This document shows, piece after piece, positions 6,737 through 14,785 of a DNA stretch of 32,591 nucleotides. The translations under genes and the position numbers were made by a program. The stretch's first letter is position 1; each line of letters starts with the position of its first letter. Location of the stretch: positions 1 through 32,591 of the forward strand of contig DASTMZ010000004.1 in assembly GCA_035713725.1 (NCBI GenBank), read 5' to 3'. The DNA comes from DASQPR01 sp035713725. GTDB lineage: Bacteria; Actinomycetota; Actinomycetes; Mycobacteriales; Micromonosporaceae. The notes below the pieces were generated by a model. The model saw only the letters and a list, made by a program, of their open reading frames with translations, was not told the DNA's origin and did not search any database.

Positions 6737-8355
6737 CGCTCGTACCGACCGACGACGCGGCGATCGCGGGCACCGCGACCGACGACGCAACGCGCAACGC
6801 CGATGCAGTTCGGCGCCGGACGTCGCGGCCTACCCCGGTGCTCGCGGCACTGAGCACCGGAGTCGCCGCGCTCGTGCTGCTGCCGTTGGTGTTCCTCGTG
6901 CTGCAGGCTCGTCAGGCCGGCTGGGACGAGGTGCGCGCGCTGCTGTTCCGGCACCTCACGCTCGTGCTGCTGCGCAACACCATCGAACTCGCGGTGCTCG
7001 TCACGACCGCGTGCGTGCTGATCGGCGTCACCGCGGCGTGGCTCGTCGAACGCACGAACCTGCCCGGCCGGCGCGCCTGGGCGGTGTTGTTGGTGCTGCC
7101 ATTCGCGGTGCCCGACTTCGTCACCGGTTACGCGTGGTCGTCGATCTTCCCGGCCGTGCACGGCCTGTGGGGCGCGACGCTGGTCATGACGCTCGGCCTC
7201 TACCCGCTGGTCTACCTGCCGGTCGCGGCCGCGTTGCGTGGCACCGATCCGGCGCCCGAGGAGGTGGCCCGCAGCCTTGGACGCGGTCGCATCCACACGT
7301 TCGTCCGCGTGACCGTCCCGATGTTGCGGCCGGCGCTACTCGGCGGCGGTTTGGTCGTCTGCCTCACGTTGTTCGCCGAATACGGTGCGTTCGAGATCCT
7401 GCGGTTCCAGACGTTCACGACGACGATCTTCGCCGAGTTCCAGGTGGGCTTCAACGGACCGGCGGCGAGCGCGCTGTCTCTCGCACTAGTGGCGCTCGGT
7501 CTCGTCGTGCTGGCCACCGAGGGTCTGCTCGCCGGTCGAGGCCGAGGCCGCTTCGCGACCGGATCGCGGCAAGCCGCGCGCGTCCCCCACCGTCACCGAC
7601 TCGGCCGATGGACCACGCTCGCGCTGGGCGGCCTCGTCGGCATCGTGGCACTCGCACTCGGCATGCCGGCCGCCGCGTTGTCGTACTGGATGGTGCAATC
7701 GCACGCGACCACGCTGCCGGGCGGCTCGATGCTCGCAGCCGCCGCGCATACCGCCGTCTACAGTGCGTCGGCCGGGGCGCTGGCGACCATCCTGGCGCTG
7801 CCCGTCGCGCTCTACACGGTGCGGCGCGACAGCCGGGCGGCCGCCGTACTGCAACGCACCACACTCGTCGTGCAGGCGCTCCCCGGGCTCATCATCGCGC
7901 TCGCCGCGGTGTTCTACGCCATCCACTACGCGCCGTGGATCTACCAGACCCCGCAGCTGCTCGTGATCGCGTACGCGATCCTGTTCTACCCGCTCGCGTT
8001 CGTGGCGGTCCGGGCATCCGTCGCACAAGCGCCGCACCGCCTCGAGGAGGTCGCGCGATCACTCGGGCACCGACCGGCATCGGTGCTCGTGCGGGTCACC
8101 GTGCCACTGGTCGCACCTGGGCTGGCCGCGGCATTCTGTCTGGTGTTCCTGACCACGGTCACCGAGTTGACCGCGACACTGGTGCTCGTGCCCACCGGCG
8201 TGCACACGCTAGCCACGCAGTTCTGGGCGTACCAGAACGACGCGTCGTACGGCGCCGCGGCACCGTACGCTGTCGCGCTGGTCGCGATCGCAGCCGTACC
8301 AAGCTATCTGATCGGACGGTGGTTCGACCGGCTGCCGTCACGTCAGGGAGGATGA
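6733..8355 (+). CDS. fbpB: Ferric iron ABC transporter, fused two-domain permease
   Basis: This 540-residue membrane protein has about 12 transmembrane segments in two homologous halves, the usual FbpB layout. Each half carries an ATPase-coupling EAA loop: EEVARSLGRGRIHTF in the first and EEVARSLGHRPASVL in the second. An Asp/Thr/Arg-rich cytosolic N-terminus of about 35 residues precedes the first helix. The start is GTG 6733, overlapping the stop of the binding-protein gene; the frame is open further upstream inside that gene but carries no membrane domain there. The stop lies 4 nt before the ATPase start, so the three genes form one operon with tight coupling. Confidence 0.92.
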   Translation: MTLVPTDDAAIAGTATDDATRNADAVRRRTSRPTPVLAALSTGVAALVLLPLVFLVLQARQAGWDEVRALLFRHLTLVLLRNTIELAVLVTTACVLIGVTAAWLVERTNLPGRRAWAVLLVLPFAVPDFVTGYAWSSIFPAVHGLWGATLVMTLGLYPLVYLPVAAALRGTDPAPEEVARSLGRGRIHTFVRVTVPMLRPALLGGGLVVCLTLFAEYGAFEILRFQTFTTTIFAEFQVGFNGPAASALSLALVALGLVVLATEGLLAGRGRGRFATGSRQAARVPHRHRLGRWTTLALGGLVGIVALALGMPAAALSYWMVQSHATTLPGGSMLAAAAHTAVYSASAGALATILALPVALYTVRRDSRAAAVLQRTTLVVQALPGLIIALAAVFYAIHYAPWIYQTPQLLVIAYAILFYPLAFVAVRASVAQAPHRLEEVARSLGHRPASVLVRVTVPLVAPGLAAAFCLVFLTTVTELTATLVLVPTGVHTLATQFWAYQNDASYGAAAPYAVALVAIAAVPSYLIGRWFDRLPSRQGG

Positions 8356-8359
8356 CCGC

Positions 8360-9454
8360 GTGACGGGGTTCGAGGTGTCGGGCGTACACAAGGCGTTCCG
8401 CGGGCAGCGTGTGCTTCGCGGCGTCGACCTGACGATCGAAACCGGATCGCTCACCGCGATCCTGGGCGCGTCGGGCAGCGGCAAGACCACGTTGCTCCGC
8501 ATCCTGGCCGGCTTCGAGCGGGCCGATCTCGGCAACGTAACGATGGGTGGCCGGGTGGTGGACGACGGCCGCCGGCACTTGGCGCCGGAGCGGCGCCGCG
8601 TCGGGTACGTGCCGCAGGAGGGTGCGCTCTTTCCGCACCTGTCGGTCGCCGGGAACGTCGGATTCGGGCTGTCCCGCGACGTCCGGCGCGGCGGGCGCGT
8701 CGACGAGGTGCTCGAGCTTGTCGGGCTCGACCGGCTCGCACGGCGTTACCCGCATCAGCTCTCGGGCGGTCAGCAGCAACGCGTGGCGCTAGCGCGGGCG
8801 CTCGCCATCAGTCCGTCGATCGTGTTGCTGGACGAGCCGTTCTCGTCGCTCGACGCCGCACTTCGCGCCAACGTACGCACGGATGTGGCGCGCGTGCTGC
8901 GCACCGCAGGTGCCACCGCGCTGCTTGTCACGCACGACCAGGACGAGGCGCTGTCGATGGCCGACCGGGTGGCGGTGCTCCGCGACGGCGTGATCGCCCA
9001 GATCGGGACGCCGCAACAGCTCTACGAACGACCCGCGGATCTGGAACTCGCCGGATTCCTCGGGGAGGCCAACGTGTTCGCTGGCATCGTGAACGGCGAC
9101 ACCGTGCGTACGGTGCTCGGCAGCGTGCCGCTGCTCACGGAATCGCTTGCGGCACAGGCCGCCGGCGATGGCGGCCCGGTCGTGGTCGCGGTCCGACCCG
9201 AACAGATCCGAGTCAGCGCAACGGGTTCAAGCCAGCCGGCGTCCGCCGACGGCGGGGTGCGCGGGCACGTGACGGAGCTGCATTACTTTGGCCACGACAC
9301 AATCATGGTGGTACGCCCAGCCGACGGCGGCCGCCCGATCCGCGTCCGGGTGGCCGGCTCAGAACACCGCGGCGTCGGCGATGATGTGACGATGACTGCG
9401 TACGGACCGGTCGCGGCGTGGCCGGCAAACGACCAGGCGACCACGACCCGTTGA
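8360..9454 (+). CDS. fbpC: Ferric iron ABC transporter, ATP-binding protein
   Basis: This 364-residue ATPase powers the importer. The nucleotide-binding domain shows Walker A GASGSGKTT (residues 36-44), signature LSGGQQQ (134-140), Walker B IVLLDEP (154-160), a D-loop and H-loop His192 (LLVTHDQDEA). The C-terminal part (about 240-364) is a TOBE-like regulatory domain including VVAVRPEQIRV. The start is GTG 8360, with a strong AGGGAGGA ribosome site at 8345-8352. It is the last gene of the iron operon and converges on the HIT gene across a repeat array. Confidence 0.93.
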   Translation: MTGFEVSGVHKAFRGQRVLRGVDLTIETGSLTAILGASGSGKTTLLRILAGFERADLGNVTMGGRVVDDGRRHLAPERRRVGYVPQEGALFPHLSVAGNVGFGLSRDVRRGGRVDEVLELVGLDRLARRYPHQLSGGQQQRVALARALAISPSIVLLDEPFSSLDAALRANVRTDVARVLRTAGATALLVTHDQDEALSMADRVAVLRDGVIAQIGTPQQLYERPADLELAGFLGEANVFAGIVNGDTVRTVLGSVPLLTESLAAQAAGDGGPVVVAVRPEQIRVSATGSSQPASADGGVRGHVTELHYFGHDTIMVVRPADGGRPIRVRVAGSEHRGVGDDVTMTAYGPVAAWPANDQATTTR

Positions 9455-9475
9455 CTCTCCGGCGGTTGGATTCCG

Positions 9476-9550
9476 CGTCAGCCGTTGAGATCCCGTCAGC
9501 CGTTGCGTTCGGCGTCAGCCGTTGCGTTCGGCGTCAGCCGTTGAGTTCGG
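9476..9550. repeat. 19-bp tandem repeat over the HIT gene stop codon
   Basis: Units start at 9476 (18 bp, divergent end), 9494, 9513 and 9532. The middle two are identical: cgtcagccgttgcgttcgg. The unit at 9532-9550 contains the last codons of the HIT gene (E-L-N-G-stop, reverse strand; stop at 9534-9536). The gene's 3' end has therefore been copied about three times into the 79-bp gap between two convergent genes. Confidence 0.9.
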
Positions 9551-9956
9551 TGGCCGCCGCCGCGATGTCGGCCGGGTCGCCGGGCGTTGGGATCCACGGC
9601 AGCTTCAACGCATCGCGTGCCGGATCGTCCAGATAGCGCGGTATCACGTGCACGTGGTAGTGGAACACGGTCTGCCACGCCGCCGATCCACAGCAGTTGA
9701 GCAGGTTCACGCCGTCCGCACCGAGTTTGTCGACGACGCGCTGGGCGACTCGCTTTGCCATCAACGTGGACGCGGTCAGGTCCTCGTCGTCGACCGCCAG
9801 CAGATCGGGTTGGTGGCGACGCGGGATCACCAGCACATGCCCGCGGGTCGCCGGTGCGATGTCCATGAACGCGATCGTGTGCTCGTCCGCGTCGACTTGT
9901 GTCGACGGGATCTCGCCCGCCACGATCTTGCAGAAGATGCAGTCCGGATCGGTCAT
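9534..9956 (-). CDS. HIT family nucleotide hydrolase
   Basis: This 140-residue histidine-triad protein is of the HinT/Fhit-like type that hydrolyses nucleoside phosphoramidates or dinucleotides. The triad is FHYHVHV, with His99, His101 and His103. The N-terminus has the CIFCKI pattern (Cys6, Cys9) common in HinT proteins, probably a structural metal site. The length is normal for the family. ATG 9956 fits a leaderless transcript, with TAGGCT ending 7 nt upstream. It is preceded on the same strand by the phosphotransferase-like gene, with its own promoter between them. The last four codons and stop are the source of the adjacent tandem repeat. Confidence 0.94.
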   Translation of the reverse strand: MTDPDCIFCKIVAGEIPSTQVDADEHTIAFMDIAPATRGHVLVIPRRHQPDLLAVDDEDLTASTLMAKRVAQRVVDKLGADGVNLLNCCGSAAWQTVFHYHVHVIPRYLDDPARDALKLPWIPTPGDPADIAAAATELNG

Positions 9957-9963
9957 GGCCGCG

Positions 9964-9969
9964 AGCCTA
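9964..9969 (-). promoter_or_regulatory. Candidate leaderless -10 box for the HIT gene
   Basis: TAGGCT (minus strand) ends 7 nt before ATG 9956, so the mRNA would start on or one base before the start codon. I see no ribosome-binding site in that gap. Confidence 0.55.
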
Positions 9970-10007
9970 CGGCCTAACCGAACCGTCCATGTACGTAGTC
10001 CGCGGGT

Positions 10008-10025
10008 CGCGGCGACATCGCCGCG
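10008..10025 (-). terminator. Hairpin after the phosphotransferase gene
   Basis: CGCGGCG-acat-CGCCGCG forms a perfect 7-bp GC-only stem with a 4-nt loop. It begins 9 nt beyond the phosphotransferase stop and lies before the HIT promoter. It has no U-tract, which is common for actinobacterial terminators. Confidence 0.4.
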
Positions 10026-10034
10026 CGTCCGCGA

Positions 10035-11060
10035 TCAATGCAATAGTTCCCGGGCGACCGGCACGACGCGCGCCAACCACCAGTCGAGCTCGGCCGCGTC
10101 ACCCACTTTGGACCAGCCAAGTTGCAGAAACCCGCCGAGCAGCGCGAGGTCGAGTTGGCGTGCCCACCACGAGGACGTGTCAACGCCCTCGGACTCGAGC
10201 GCGTCACGGTACGCCGCGATGGTGTCCTCTTTCGACTCCGGCAGCCGATCGCAGTTGACCGCGAGATACCAACCGATGTCGACGAGCGGCCCGGTTCGGC
10301 CGGGCCAACCCCAGTCGAGCAGGATCGTTCGACCGTCCGGATGCGTACCGAGGTTGCCTGCCTTCCAATCGCCGTGGATCAGGGTGACCGGCGTCTCGCC
10401 GAATGCGGCGATCAGCGGACCGGGGTCGGTTGCTAGCGCGAGCGCGAGGTCGTGGGCCTCCGGCGCGGCCGCCCGAAGCGCCGCCCAGCCACCCGCGAGC
10501 GCGCGTGGCACCGGGTCGTCCCGGCCGGCGGCCGCCTCGAGTTCACCGGTCGCCGGCGTGAGCGCGGTGTACCGTACGCCGGGATCGAGCAGGCCGGGTG
10601 CGCCGGCGAAGTCCCAGAACGTCGCGTGCATCCGTGCCATCCGGGCGAGGAACAAGCGATGATCCTCGTGGCGCAGCAAGGACGTACCGGCCGGAACGAG
10701 CCGCTCCCCGACGTCGCGCATCAGCAGCGTGACGATGCTGGTGCCGGACTCGTGTGCCATGCCAACGATCGTGTGATCGATCTCGGCGGGAAGCGCGTGC
10801 AGCAGGCCGCTCCGCCACATCGTCAACGTGAAGCAATCTCGGTCGTGCAACGCGCGGGCGAGCCAGTCGAGGTCGTACCCGATGTGCTTGACGACGTAGC
10901 GCTCGCCGTCGATGATCGCTCGCTCGAACGGCGCGCCGGACAGCGAGTCGACGTGTTTGTCCATCGGCCCGCGCCAAGCCGCGCCGGAAAGCAACTCGTC
11001 GACGGAGGCGGCAACCGGCGGCACGGCACCGCCGGGCGCGAACGACGCCGCCTCAGGCAC
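10035..11060 (-). CDS. Aminoglycoside-phosphotransferase-fold kinase (APH family)
   Basis: This 341-residue protein has the APH/choline-kinase fold, a group that phosphorylates small hydroxylated molecules with ATP. Visible motifs are a candidate ATP-binding lysine Lys58 (YVVKHI), the catalytic loop LIHGDWKAGN (Asp231, Asn236) and the metal-binding Asp249 in ILLDWGW. Substrate specificity cannot be read from sequence; chromosomal actinobacterial members are mostly uncharacterised, so I would not call it an antibiotic-resistance gene. The start is GTG 11060 with a GGAAG element about 11 nt upstream; a later Met33 is possible but would drop conserved-looking sequence. The gene is divergent from the beta-lactamase-fold gene. 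Confidence 0.85.
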   Translation of the reverse strand: MPEAASFAPGGAVPPVAASVDELLSGAAWRGPMDKHVDSLSGAPFERAIIDGERYVVKHIGYDLDWLARALHDRDCFTLTMWRSGLLHALPAEIDHTIVGMAHESGTSIVTLLMRDVGERLVPAGTSLLRHEDHRLFLARMARMHATFWDFAGAPGLLDPGVRYTALTPATGELEAAAGRDDPVPRALAGGWAALRAAAPEAHDLALALATDPGPLIAAFGETPVTLIHGDWKAGNLGTHPDGRTILLDWGWPGRTGPLVDIGWYLAVNCDRLPESKEDTIAAYRDALESEGVDTSSWWARQLDLALLGGFLQLGWSKVGDAAELDWWLARVVPVARELLH

Positions 11061-11247
11061 TGGACCTGACTTCCGTCAGCGACGACACGTTGCCGGGCTC
11101 CTCACCGCTCGCGACCAGTGATTTGTCGCCGACGCTACGTGAGGGCGTACCCGCCCGGCGAGGGTACCCGTGGCCGATCAGGAGTGTGATGATCGGGTCC
11201 GGCGCGACGACAAACGGCGAGCACCCACCGACGTACGGAGATGATCC
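11061..11247. promoter_or_regulatory. Divergent intergenic region with an inverted repeat
   Basis: This 187-bp region separates two divergent genes and should contain both promoters. GTACCC at 11147-11152 and GGGTAC at 11162-11167 form an inverted repeat with a 9-bp centre, a possible operator. I see no convincing -10/-35 pair. Confidence 0.3.
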
Positions 11248-12471
11248 ATGGAGCGCACCGTAGAGCCCGGTTCGGTCGGTCTCGATCCACGACAGCTCGC
11301 TACGTTGGATCGGCACTTCGCCGAGTACGTCGACGACGGCCGGCTCGCCGGCTGGCAACTCGTGGTCAGCCGTAAGGGCGAGGTCGCCCACGCGTCCACG
11401 TATGGCCTAGCGGATCTGGAGACCGAGACGCCGGTCGGGGGCGACACGCTCTGGCGGGTGTACTCGATGACCAAGCCGATCACCACGGTCGCCGCGATGA
11501 TGCTGTGGGAGGAAGGTGCCTTCGAGCTCACCGACCCGATCAGCCGGTGGCTGCCGGAGTTCGAGCGCACCCAGGTGTTCGACAAGGGGTCGATCACGGT
11601 GCCGTTCACGGTGCCCGCGCTGGAACCGATCCGCGTGTGGCACTTGATGACGCACACGTCCGGACTGACGTACGGATTCCTGATGTCCTCCACCGTGGAC
11701 GCCATCTATCGCGCGCGTGGCGAGACGCTGGAGGCGATGGGCGCGCGGTCTCTCGAGGAGTCCTGCGGGCGGTGGGCGGCCATGCCGCTGCTGTTCCAGC
11801 CGGGCACGAAGTGGGGCTACTCGGTTGCGACGGACGTGCTCGGCCGGCTCGTCGAGGTCATCTCCGGCAAGAGCCTCGCCGACTTCATGGCCGAGCGCAT
11901 CTTCGAACCACTGGGCATGACAGACGCTCGGTGGTGGGTGGACGACGCGGAGGCGGGACGCCTGGCCGGGCTCTACGCGCGCGATCCCAGGACCGGGCGC
12001 GCGACACGGTTCGACGCAATGGCGGGACTAGCCCGCGAGCGGCCCGCGATGTTCGCCGGCGGCGGTGGACTCATCTGCAGTGCGGCCGACTACCAGCGGT
12101 TCATGCTCATGCTGCTCGGCGGCGGCGAGGTCGACGGGGTACGCCTGCTAGGCAGCCGTACGGTCCGGTTCATGACGCGCAACCACCTGCCCGGCGGCGC
12201 GGACCTCGCGACGGTGAGCTCCGGCGGGTTCGCCGAGACGATCTTCGACGGCATCGGGTTCGGCCTCGGGTTCGCCGTCGTACTCGATCCCACGCCCGGC
12301 CGGACGCCGATCACGGCCGGCTCGTATTACTGGGGTGGCCTTGCGAGCACCGCGTTCTGGATCGACCCGGCCGAGGAGCTGACCGTGTCGTTCTTCACCC
12401 AGCTCATCCCGTCCAGCCAGTACCCGATCCGGCCGCAGCTGCGCCAGCTCGTCTACGCCGCGCTCCGCTGA
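11248..12471 (+). CDS. Serine beta-lactamase-fold hydrolase (class C/esterase type)
   Basis: This 407-residue protein is of the beta-lactamase/transpeptidase-like family that includes class C enzymes, DD-peptidases and EstB-type esterases. The catalytic Ser73-x-x-Lys76 lies in VYSMTKP, and the second motif tyrosine is probably Tyr191 in KWGYSVA. A third-motif candidate is the WGG of YYWGGLAST near the C-terminus, in place of KTG/HxG. There is no signal peptide, so it is probably cytosolic, which favours an esterase or peptidase over a secreted beta-lactamase. The ATG follows CGGAG at a usable distance. It is divergent from the phosphotransferase gene. Confidence 0.88.
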   Translation: MERTVEPGSVGLDPRQLATLDRHFAEYVDDGRLAGWQLVVSRKGEVAHASTYGLADLETETPVGGDTLWRVYSMTKPITTVAAMMLWEEGAFELTDPISRWLPEFERTQVFDKGSITVPFTVPALEPIRVWHLMTHTSGLTYGFLMSSTVDAIYRARGETLEAMGARSLEESCGRWAAMPLLFQPGTKWGYSVATDVLGRLVEVISGKSLADFMAERIFEPLGMTDARWWVDDAEAGRLAGLYARDPRTGRATRFDAMAGLARERPAMFAGGGGLICSAADYQRFMLMLLGGGEVDGVRLLGSRTVRFMTRNHLPGGADLATVSSGGFAETIFDGIGFGLGFAVVLDPTPGRTPITAGSYYWGGLASTAFWIDPAEELTVSFFTQLIPSSQYPIRPQLRQLVYAALR

Positions 12472-12503
12472 CGCTCCGGCGCCCGTCCCGGTCCCGGCGC
12501 GTA

Positions 12504-12509
12504 TATGCT
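12504..12509 (+). promoter_or_regulatory. Candidate leaderless -10 box for the leader ORF
   Basis: TATGCT matches TANNNT and ends exactly 6 nt before ATG 12516. Transcription would then begin on the A of that ATG. Confidence 0.55.
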
Positions 12510-12515
12510 GCCGTA

Positions 12516-12560
12516 ATGCGCGTACCCGTCGGCCAAGCGTCGCCCGCCGCGCACCGATGA
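12516..12560 (+). CDS. Putative 14-residue leader peptide
   Basis: ATG to TGA encodes MRVPVGQASPAAHR. It would be the first ORF of a leaderless mRNA from the -10 box at 12504. Its TGA overlaps the ATG of the debranching glucosidase (ATGA at 12557-12560), and no good ribosome site precedes that ATG. The larger gene may therefore be translated by termination-reinitiation. Too short to judge by codon bias; the support is the promoter spacing and the overlap. Confidence 0.4.
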   Translation: MRVPVGQASPAAHR

Positions 12561-14683
12561 TCAGTCCGCTCAACGAGGCCACCGTGACCGCGACCGGTGG
12601 CGGCTCGGGCGCGCTCACGCTGATCGAGGGCGCGACGTTCTGCCTATCGGACGCGACCGGCGACATCGCGGCCGGCTCGGCGCACGGCCTGTTCGCACAT
12701 GACGCACGCGTGGTGTCCGCATGCCAGCTGCGGCTGGATGAGCGGCGGTGCGAGTCGCTGGCGCTGCGCGAATTCGACGCGCGCGAGGCGGAGTTCCTCC
12801 TGCGGCGCGCGCCGGCTCCCGGCACCGCCGACAGCACACTGCTGGTGGTACGCCGGCGCCGGATGGTCACCGCCGGCATGCGCGAGACAGTGAGCCTGCA
12901 CAACCTCAGCCCGGACGACACCGAGGCACATCTGACGATCGAGTTCGACGCCGACTTCACCGATCTCTTCGCGGTCAAGGCCGGCCACGCGGTCGACGAC
13001 CGCGCACCGGTCGAGACCGAGCCGTCGGCGATCGTGTTCCGCAGTGAGTCGGAACCCGGTCGATGGACGCGCATCGCCGCCACGGCCGCACCAGAGGTCA
13101 CCGTGTCGGGCCTTAGCTGGCGAGTCCGCGTACCGGCTCGGACGATCTGGTCCGCGACCATCGACGTGTCCGCGCACTCCCCCGACGATCCAACGGCCGG
13201 CGACGTGGCGGGCGTGGACCGCGGCGTGCCGGCAGGTTTCGCCGTCGACGGCGGCGGCCCGCACATCATCGGCAACCACCCGCACATCGTCGCGGCCGAT
13301 CCGCGGATGACCCACACGTTTGCCCGAAGCCTCGAGGATCTGGGCTCGCTGCGGATGACGACGGGCGAGGGTCGGGCGTACGTGGCCGCCGGCGCACCGT
13401 GGTTCATGACTCTGTTCGGGCGCGACAGCCAACTCACCGCGTGGATGACGTTGCCGCTCGACCGTGAGCTGGCGATGGGTACCCTCCGCGAGCTCGCCGA
13501 CGTGCAGGGGCGCGTCGTCGACCACGCCACCGAAGAAGAGCCGGGCCGGATCCTTCACGAGTTCCGCCGCGGGCCCGCGGTGCACCAGGCGCTCGGCGGC
13601 AACCGGTATTACGGCTCTGTTGACGCGACTCCGCTGTTCGTCATGCTGCTGGCCGAGGCGGAGCGGTGGGGCGCCGACCGGGATGCCGTCGCGGCGCTGC
13701 TGCCGGCCGCCGATGCCGCGATGCGGTGGATGGACGAGTACGGCGACCGGGACGGCGATGGCTTCGTCGAGTATCACCGGACCGCCGACCACGGTCTGGT
13801 CAACCAGGGTTGGAAGGACAGCGGCGACGGCATCAACGACGCCGCCGGCAACCTCGCCCGCCTGCCGATCGCGCTGTGCGAAGTGCAGGGGTACGCGTAC
13901 GCGGCGCGACAGGCGCGTGCCCATCTCGCCGAGACCTTCGGCGACCCCAACGCAGCCGCCTACTGGCGGGCGCGCGCCGCCGAGCTTCGCGAGGCGTTCG
14001 CGGCGGCGTACTGGTTGCCGGAGCGCGGCTACTTCGCCGTCGCGCTGGACGGTGCCAAGCGCCCGGTCGACGCGCTGACAAGCAATGTCGGCCACCTGTT
14101 GTGGACCGGCATTCTCTCCGACGAACACGCCGCTAGCACCATCGCCGCACTCGCCGGCAGCACGATGGACAGTGGCTTCGGGCTGCGTACGCTCGCCAGC
14201 GACATGGGCGCCTACAACCCGATGAGCTATCACAACGGCTCAGTGTGGCCACACGACACCGCGATGTGCATCGCTGGCCTGATGACGTACCGGCACATCG
14301 AAGGCGCCGTCGCACTCGCGCATCGCCTCGCCGACGGTCTGTTCGCCGCCGCGACCGCGTTCGACGGCCGGTTGCCCGAGCTCTACTGTGGCTTCCCGCG
14401 CGACATGTTCGATCCGCCGGTGCCCTATCCGACGTCGTGCTCGCCGCAGGCGTGGGCGTCCGGGGCACCGTTGCTCGTGTTGCGGTCGCTGCTCGGCCTC
14501 GAGCCGGCCGAGGGCCGCGACGGCGTCACGGTCGACCCGGCACTGCCCGAGTGGTGGGGCGAGATCAGCATCGAAGGGGTGCGCGTCGGGGACTCGTCCG
14601 CGACCGTGATCGCGCATGACACGTACGGCGCGGTTCGCTGGCACGACGAGCCCCACGACGAGCCGCAACCCGTCCTCGACTGA
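12557..14683 (+). CDS. Glycogen-debranching-type glucosidase, copy 1
   Basis: This 708-residue cytosolic protein is of the amylo-alpha-1,6-glucosidase/glycogen-debranching N-terminal family. The N-terminal beta-rich domain (about 1-220) starts with the usual GATFCLSDATGDI pattern. The C-terminal (alpha/alpha)6 barrel carries APWFMTLFGRDS, YYGSVDATPLF, GDRDGDGFVEY, LVNQGWKDSGD and HNGSVWPHDTA, the substrate-site signatures of this family. It should hydrolyse alpha-linked glucosides, but the natural substrate is unknown. It is paralogous to the glucosidase at 19639-21936, and the sugar ABC importer and LacI gene lie between them. No strong ribosome site precedes the ATG, which overlaps the stop of the leader ORF. 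Confidence 0.88.
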   Translation: MISPLNEATVTATGGGSGALTLIEGATFCLSDATGDIAAGSAHGLFAHDARVVSACQLRLDERRCESLALREFDAREAEFLLRRAPAPGTADSTLLVVRRRRMVTAGMRETVSLHNLSPDDTEAHLTIEFDADFTDLFAVKAGHAVDDRAPVETEPSAIVFRSESEPGRWTRIAATAAPEVTVSGLSWRVRVPARTIWSATIDVSAHSPDDPTAGDVAGVDRGVPAGFAVDGGGPHIIGNHPHIVAADPRMTHTFARSLEDLGSLRMTTGEGRAYVAAGAPWFMTLFGRDSQLTAWMTLPLDRELAMGTLRELADVQGRVVDHATEEEPGRILHEFRRGPAVHQALGGNRYYGSVDATPLFVMLLAEAERWGADRDAVAALLPAADAAMRWMDEYGDRDGDGFVEYHRTADHGLVNQGWKDSGDGINDAAGNLARLPIALCEVQGYAYAARQARAHLAETFGDPNAAAYWRARAAELREAFAAAYWLPERGYFAVALDGAKRPVDALTSNVGHLLWTGILSDEHAASTIAALAGSTMDSGFGLRTLASDMGAYNPMSYHNGSVWPHDTAMCIAGLMTYRHIEGAVALAHRLADGLFAAATAFDGRLPELYCGFPRDMFDPPVPYPTSCSPQAWASGAPLLVLRSLLGLEPAEGRDGVTVDPALPEWWGEISIEGVRVGDSSATVIAHDTYGAVRWHDEPHDEPQPVLD

Positions 14684-14704
14684 GCAGCGCACCAGACACG
14701 CATA

Positions 14705-14732
14705 GGCCGCCACCGGAACACCGGTGGCGGCC
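14705..14732. terminator. Bidirectional terminator hairpin
   Basis: GGCCGCCACCGG (14705-14716), loop AACA, CCGGTGGCGGCC (14721-14732): a perfect 12-bp stem with a 4-nt loop. It lies between the convergent glucosidase and sugar-permease genes, so it can serve both strands. Confidence 0.8.
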
Positions 14733-14785
14733 GCGCCGTGCCGAGCCGATGCTCGCGTGCCGGGCCCCACGCCGACCGCGGATAG

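Noticed and set aside
10035..12471. Antibiotic resistance pair (APH-fold and beta-lactamase-fold genes)
   Set aside because: Both folds are broad. The hydrolase has no export signal and the kinase motifs do not specify an aminoglycoside substrate; no mobile element is nearby.
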